Shown piece by piece: positions 58,486-64,000 of a DNA stretch of 64,000 nucleotides. Source of the stretch: Sambucus nigra (Eukaryota > Streptophyta > Magnoliopsida > Dipsacales > Adoxaceae); the NCBI GenBank assembly GCA_949130495.1, contig OX422215.1, positions 72,059,244 to 72,123,243 of the forward strand, in the 5' to 3' direction. Position numbers and translations under genes: made by a program. Numbering within the stretch: position 1 is the stretch's first letter; each line of letters opens with the position of its first letter. The notes below the pieces were generated by a model. The model saw nothing but the letters and a program-made list of their open reading frames with translations, did not search any database and was not told the DNA's origin.

Positions 58486-60672
58486 ATTTGTTAAATGTTC
58501 AAGGGGGAAGAAAAAATAAGAGAGTAAGAACAAAAATAATTAAAATTAAGAATATATAATTATAGAAAAATTTATAATATCAGTAATATAACGTAAGTCT
58601 ACATATATTATGTCAACTTTTATAAAATCATAAAATATAAATATAACTAAAAAATACAAAATTAAATCAATGCAAAAGTTTGACGTTTTATTACTCTTTT
58701 TTGGGATACACAATCAATAATTCAGAATTCAGCTATAAGAGATTCAAATGAGCATTGTCTGTAAAAAAAATTACAATAAAATTATGATTCAATTGAATAA
58801 CAATAACTTAATAAATTTATCATCGTGTTTCACATATATATAACTATCATTTGTGATTATTACCCTCTAACATTTACAACCTACTGTAAAATTAAATCCA
58901 AATGCAACCACTTCAAGTAATAAATTAAAACCATTAGTCTATTAACAAAGTCAAGTTTGTATAATACACGCAATAACATCAAAATAAATTATAAAGAACA
59001 AATAACAAATAACTATAGCACTAAAAAATTAATAAATTTTAAAATACGAATAAATTAAGCAGAAATATACTTAGATGTGAACATATTCATCTAATTTATA
59101 ATAATCAACTGGTGGATAAAACCAAAACAAAATTTTAAACTACCGTAAATGGAGAGTAAGGAGTTTAAATTTGGTAACGAAAAATTAAAAACATAAACAC
59201 ACCCATAAAAATAACAAAAATATATAGTTAACAAAAATGTTATGGTAGATCGATAGAAGGAAAACAAAGAGACAATAATTGTTTTTTACTCTAAACTTAT
59301 AAAATATGATAGGATAGATTAAAAGATGCATGGATTATACGTATCAATATTGTTGTTATGTGTATATAATATAAGATGGTAAAGTATTTGAATATTAAGG
59401 AATCGAAAGTTGCAGGAAATTTTAGTGTGGTGCGAAAACTAGATTGGGTTGAATATCTTTGATGACACGGGAAAATTAATTTATCATTCGTAATGGTTAT
59501 ACATATAGGAAACTGTTTGGAAGTCATTTGTATTTTAAAATCTTAGTTGGAAGCCATATACATTTCTAATCACAAATGTCGTACATTTATGATTTTAGGA
59601 GTTACATTGCTAGTAAGAAGTGGAAAGTTGGATGGGTATAGAATCGTATAAGAGAGAGAAGAGCAAGAGGATTAATACTTAAAAAAGAGGGAGGGATAAG
59701 GTGGATATATGTTCAATAAATAAAGGGGAGGAAGGTGTAGAGTCAATCTTTTTTTTTTTTTATGTTGTGAGAATTTCGGAGATTGTAGTTTTTTAAGGAG
59801 AGAGGTTTAACTAAGATGGATAATTTTAAGGAGGTAATTAATTGAAGCTTATACGTGTCACTCTAAGGTTTGTAGTAAAGATTTAAGGCTACAATTTGAT
59901 ATACATACATAGATTTAATGAAAAGTATCTCATATTATTAATTAGGGAAAATACAAATTTAACCTCAAGTTTAGGGCATTTTTAATTTTGAACTCGCTAT
60001 TTTCAAAAGTTGTAATGTTAACCCTGAATTTTTAACATGGTTGCAATTAAATCCATCGTTGCCCTACTGTTAAAAATATTAATTGAATTGCTGATGTGCC
60101 ATTTTACGTGGCAAACTATGTTATTTTAGCCGATAAATAAATGCCACCTGTAATATCATTTAATAAAAAAAACAAAAAAAAACTATATATATATATATTA
60201 AAAAGGAAGAACCCTAATTCTCCTTATGTCTTCTATATCCCTCTCTCTATACTTCCCCATACAAGGCTCCGCCCACCGATCCCCACCTACTGCCCTCTCT
60301 CACCCACCCCTTCCACCCATACGCTACCATCACCCCCACTACCACCCACCCCGTCAACACAAGTCCCTTCCTGTGCCTCCGCCTCCAGCCCTTCTCTTTC
60401 GGTGACTCTCCCCTCCTTATGCCCGTCGCTCTCCGCCTACATCCCCTCTCTTATTCTCTTGGAAAACTTGGTCTATGTTTCATCTCATCTAAGATATGGA
60501 TTTGGGGAGTGTGCAACGTGTTGGGAAAATTAGGTTTCTTGGTGGTAGTGGTTGCAGGTGGTAGGGATTTGTTTTATGGCGGTGACAACAAGGTAGTCGT
60601 TGATGTATTTTTTTTTTTGTGGTGGTGGTGGTGGTGGAGGGGATGTAGGTATTTATTGTGGTGGTGGTGGTG
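58486..60672. other. AT-rich intergenic DNA
   Basis: No convincing gene. 58500-60140 is AT-rich. 60230-60470 is C-rich (ccctctctcacccacccc) and 60540-60675 is G-rich with a ggtggtggtggt run. A plus-strand frame at 60141-60533 is Pro/Ser-rich and unrecognised. Confidence 0.5.
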
Positions 60673-60677
60673 GTAGT

Positions 60678-63535
60678 TGTGACACCCAGCCTATTCTAAT
60701 CCTGGGTGATCAGTTCATTATTAAATTAAACATGAATCATTAATGGTTTCATTCTTAGAATCACTGTCAAAAAACTTTTTAATTACTAATCACCTATGTC
60801 AAATTAAGTTGGTGTTAAATTTTATCTTTTACTATGACCACATGCAAAAATAATTTAAATGAATTAAACCATTCACACATAAATATAGTATGAACCATCA
60901 CACGACAAATATATAAAATGAGACCGAATAAATTATCGATTTTCCCAGTACATAAACCAACCATAATAAGCAAAACTAAAATCGGAATACAGTCTGATGC
61001 ATAACTGAATAATATAAATAATCTGAAGGCAAAACGCCGAAATGAACTACTCAGGAAATCTCTTATCTATAATGATAGAGCTGAGGCGTCTAAAGTAATC
61101 TCTTGCAAACCTCCACACTGCTGTAGCTACGCGTCTCTGGATAGGATCTCTAAGCTTGGCGTCCCAGTGTTTGGACACCTAAAAGGTTTTGAAAATATTT
61201 TTGACACGGGTCAGGGCCCAAGTAAACTATTTTGAAAATATTTTGCAAGCATTTAAATCACAATTTAAATCAGCTGTTTATTACGCGTGTAATGTTCACG
61301 TACACTACCTTGAGATCATCACCTATCACTCCTTAACTTGTATTTCCTGCCCAACTAGATAAGGTATCTGACTACTCTTAATAATTCTAGTTCTATCTTA
61401 TATTCCCATTTTTAACACGTTACTACGGTCTCAATAATAAATTATTTATTCCCATTTCATTATTGAATCAATTATTTAAGTTTCACTACTTAAAGTATTT
61501 TAGATATACATCATTTATCAATTCTACTGTCTCACATAAGTAGATATATCATACTGGTATATATTAATCACACATATAATATATACACAACTATATAGCA
61601 TCTTCGGAATGACCCCTCATGATGCTATCAAGTTCATGTACCTGTCGTACTCAATCAAGGACTATTGGTTCGGCATGTCTCCTCGAACCCAAAATAAATT
61701 AACACAACAATGGAGGTGAACATGGTTCTAAGCCTTTGGGATACGCACATACCTAACGTACCAAATGATCTGCCAGTACCACTAATACACGGCACATAGT
61801 GGATCGCCCTAAGTTTCATGTTCTATGGAACAAATCCAGACTTTATGGGAATCGTCAAGGTGGGATTGTCCTCTGTGCGGAAACCTCCTGATAGCAGGTA
61901 GCATAGGTATGTTCACACACATAATCAAATCATATCTATAGGTATTCACACAACCTATTTACATATTTTATTCAGTAGGTATTTCACACAAACCAATTTC
62001 ATTAATTCGTAAGTAGTATATCGCTCGCATATTCGACGTACCATTAATTTCAATTAAAATTCCAATTCATATAATTTCGAGTATCGGTCACTACTCTAAG
62101 GGTCCTAATTACCCATTATGTAATACATATTTATTCCTAGCGTATACTACTGGTTGTAAACACAGGTTCACTTCTCACTCCATGACTCGTTTCGAATTTC
62201 ATTCATTTATCAATTTAGATATTTTCTCAATTATTCCAATACTTAACTCGTCTCAATTTATGTAAACCTAATCTCCACTTTAGGCCTACTGTCATTTTTA
62301 TATTTCCTTTTATAGTTTAAAATTATCCCAAAAGTCCTCTCACGAATTATCCATAAATTTCGAGATTTGTAAAGGAAAATTTTCAATTTGGGCAAAATCA
62401 AATCGATTCGCCCTTGGGCCGAATCAATTCGAAAAGTGTAAGGGGTATTCTTCTTCATTTCACTATTATGAATTTTCACATTATCAAATTCCTCAAATTT
62501 TCATATTACAATCCCAAACTCATAATTAACATAACTAAACATTAAATATACATAAAAGGATGATTCCAAACATAAATAATATATAAAATCCATACAATTT
62601 CACCCAATATCAGATTAAAATCTCTATTAATCATTAAACCCTACAATCTTGTATTCTTCACATAAATTCATCAAAAACCCAGATTTATCCCATGATTTTA
62701 ATCCCAAAACTCTTGATTTCATTTTATTTATATAATTGGATTCATTCTATATGCAATTCTATTCCAACTTAGTAGTTTTGTTCATCGAATCATAAGAGTA
62801 ACATCAATTATTCTTAATTCAAATACCCTACTCTACATGGGTATTATAACTCATAAAAATTTGCAAAATAAATACTTGCCTTGTATGGGAGTGATCTGAT
62901 TTCATGTTCTTGGTGATGATTCCCTTCTAATCCACCCTCCAAATGTGATGGTGATGCAAGAACAAGGTTGAAATCCCCAAGAACTCTCTCATAAGCTCCA
63001 AGAGTGCTTTCCCTTTCTTCTCTAATGGCCTCTAATTATTTTCTATTCTTTTTAACCTAGAGTCTCACAAATACAAGTTAATACAACCTTAGAAATTTCG
63101 TAGTTCCCTTAACCCTAAGTTGTCAAATGACCAAAATGCCCTCTCGTAGTGCCGATTTGATCTAAAACTGTCATGGGACCCAAACTATACACTCGGGTGT
63201 ACTATCGTGATTGTTTCGACCCATCCGGACTCAACTATAACATCAAAATCATCATCCGAGTTACTCACAATCAATTTCATATCTTGACCTCATATAGTTC
63301 ACACACGACGCCCGATTGAGATAAAATGTTGTCACGTCACTATCACTCGCTATGACGTCAAATACGTAGTTACTATTCACTTAGTAATTTTATTCGATAA
63401 CCATTAATCATTTCTCTCTGATTAATAATTTAATCAACCCATAATATTTCATTTCCATTAAATTACGTCACACGTATAATTTAAATTTAAACCAATTAAA
63501 TAAATTTTAATTTCTCAAAAATACAGGTTGTTGCA
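60678..63535. mobile_element. Solo LTR related to the Tekay-like family, TSD GTAGT
   Basis: A 2858 bp segment from TGTGACACCCAGCC to ...AATACAGGTTGTTGCA, with direct GTAGT copies at 60673-60677 and 63536-63540. Its layout parallels the 35185 LTR (cactgtc...aaaactttttaattactaatcacc near the start, and a similar ...aaaatac...gttg(t)tgca-type end), but the sequence is diverged and lacks the CGTTCGAACG cluster. No internal domain or second LTR is present. Confidence 0.88.
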
Positions 63536-63639
63536 GTAGTGTAATTGTGGATGTAGACACCACATTATAGGACCCCCCCTAAGTCTGTCCTTAGGTCCCT
63601 ACCACCTCCCCATTCGCTATAAACCCTAGGTCATACTCT

Positions 63640-64000
63640 GAGTACCAATTTAGAGGCCATCGGGAACTCATGGGCCCCGTTTGACTTCGGTCAACTCCAT
63701 CGTCAGAATAAAAGCTCAATGAATCTTCGAAGGGCTCTAAATCTCCTTATCAACGGTCCACCTCGTGCACGAATCGGCATAATGGTTCGAACGAACGGGC
63801 CATTTTACTACTCAAAGTCGATCTAGAGGCCATCGAGCACTCCACCGCCCCGAAATTCCTATCGTCAGAGATAAAGCTCAATGAATCTTCGAAGGGAACT
63901 GAAACCCTTTTCCAGTGGTCTACCCATGCATGAAATGGCATAACTGTTCAGATGAACGATCCATTTTCCCTTAAAAATTGATCTGGAGGCTACCGGACAC
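63640..64000. repeat. Edge of a ~160-175 bp tandem repeat
   Basis: The phrase (g)at(c)tagaggccatcg recurs at 63651, 63823 and 63983, and gctcaatgaatcttcgaaggg recurs at 63714 and 63876 (period 162; the first unit carries about 11 extra bases). Copies are diverged. The array runs off the window edge, so its true length is unknown. Confidence 0.7.

Noticed and set aside
60141..60676. Possible plus-strand Pro/Ser-rich exon followed by a Trp/Gly-rich frame
   Set aside because: Composition is driven by C-rich and GGT-repeat DNA. No conserved motif, splice structure or start context supports a gene.

Overview
This window is nuclear DNA of a flowering plant, most likely a eudicot. The evidence is a spliced plant-specific gene with GT-AG introns and a dense nest of plant retrotransposons, DNA transposons and an endogenous pararetrovirus. 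There is no operon structure. Nearly all long open frames are transposon remnants or low-complexity translations.

Host gene (3831-20915, minus strand). One host gene is convincingly present. It is assembled here from six exons whose splice phases all agree and encodes about 1121 residues. It resembles the uncharacterised plant Ser/Pro-rich basic family typified by Arabidopsis AT1G27850. It has a conserved acidic N-terminus, a basic Ser/Pro-rich middle, a CxxC...CxxC zinc ribbon and a C-terminal tail ending in a CaaX-like box. The last intron is 10.4 kb. It holds an RTE-type LINE, which is itself split by a solo LTR and another insertion, a retroelement gag remnant, and an intact-ended non-autonomous LTR element (12123-14213, target duplication ACATC).

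Right of the gene (21300-32138). Two neighbouring foldback-type elements with long inverted arms are built from palindromic modules separated by TA microsatellites. The first is interrupted by a CACTA transposon (24392-28337, target duplication TTA) that carries a decayed TNP-like gene.

Endogenous pararetrovirus (32139-57353, minus strand). The second foldback element contains a Caulimoviridae copy. Without its two later insertions it would be about 7.8 kb, close to one viral genome. It shows a tRNA-Met primer site, movement-protein, coat, protease, RT and RNase H regions, a second ORF, a promoter/poly(A) region and short terminal repeats. It is broken by a Ty3/gypsy Tekay-like chromovirus (35185-45862, duplication TAAAG) inside RT, and by a degenerate Tat-like Ty3/gypsy element (49619-56341, duplication ATTAT) near the start of the movement-protein frame.

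Right end. 58485-60672 is AT-rich DNA without a recognisable gene. It is followed by a 2.9 kb solo LTR related to the Tekay-like family (60678-63535, duplication GTAGT). The window closes in what looks like the edge of a ~160-175 bp tandem repeat. The inferred order of events is: foldback elements, then pararetrovirus integration, then the two LTR insertions, with the Tekay-like element recent because most of its LTR sequence is nearly identical.
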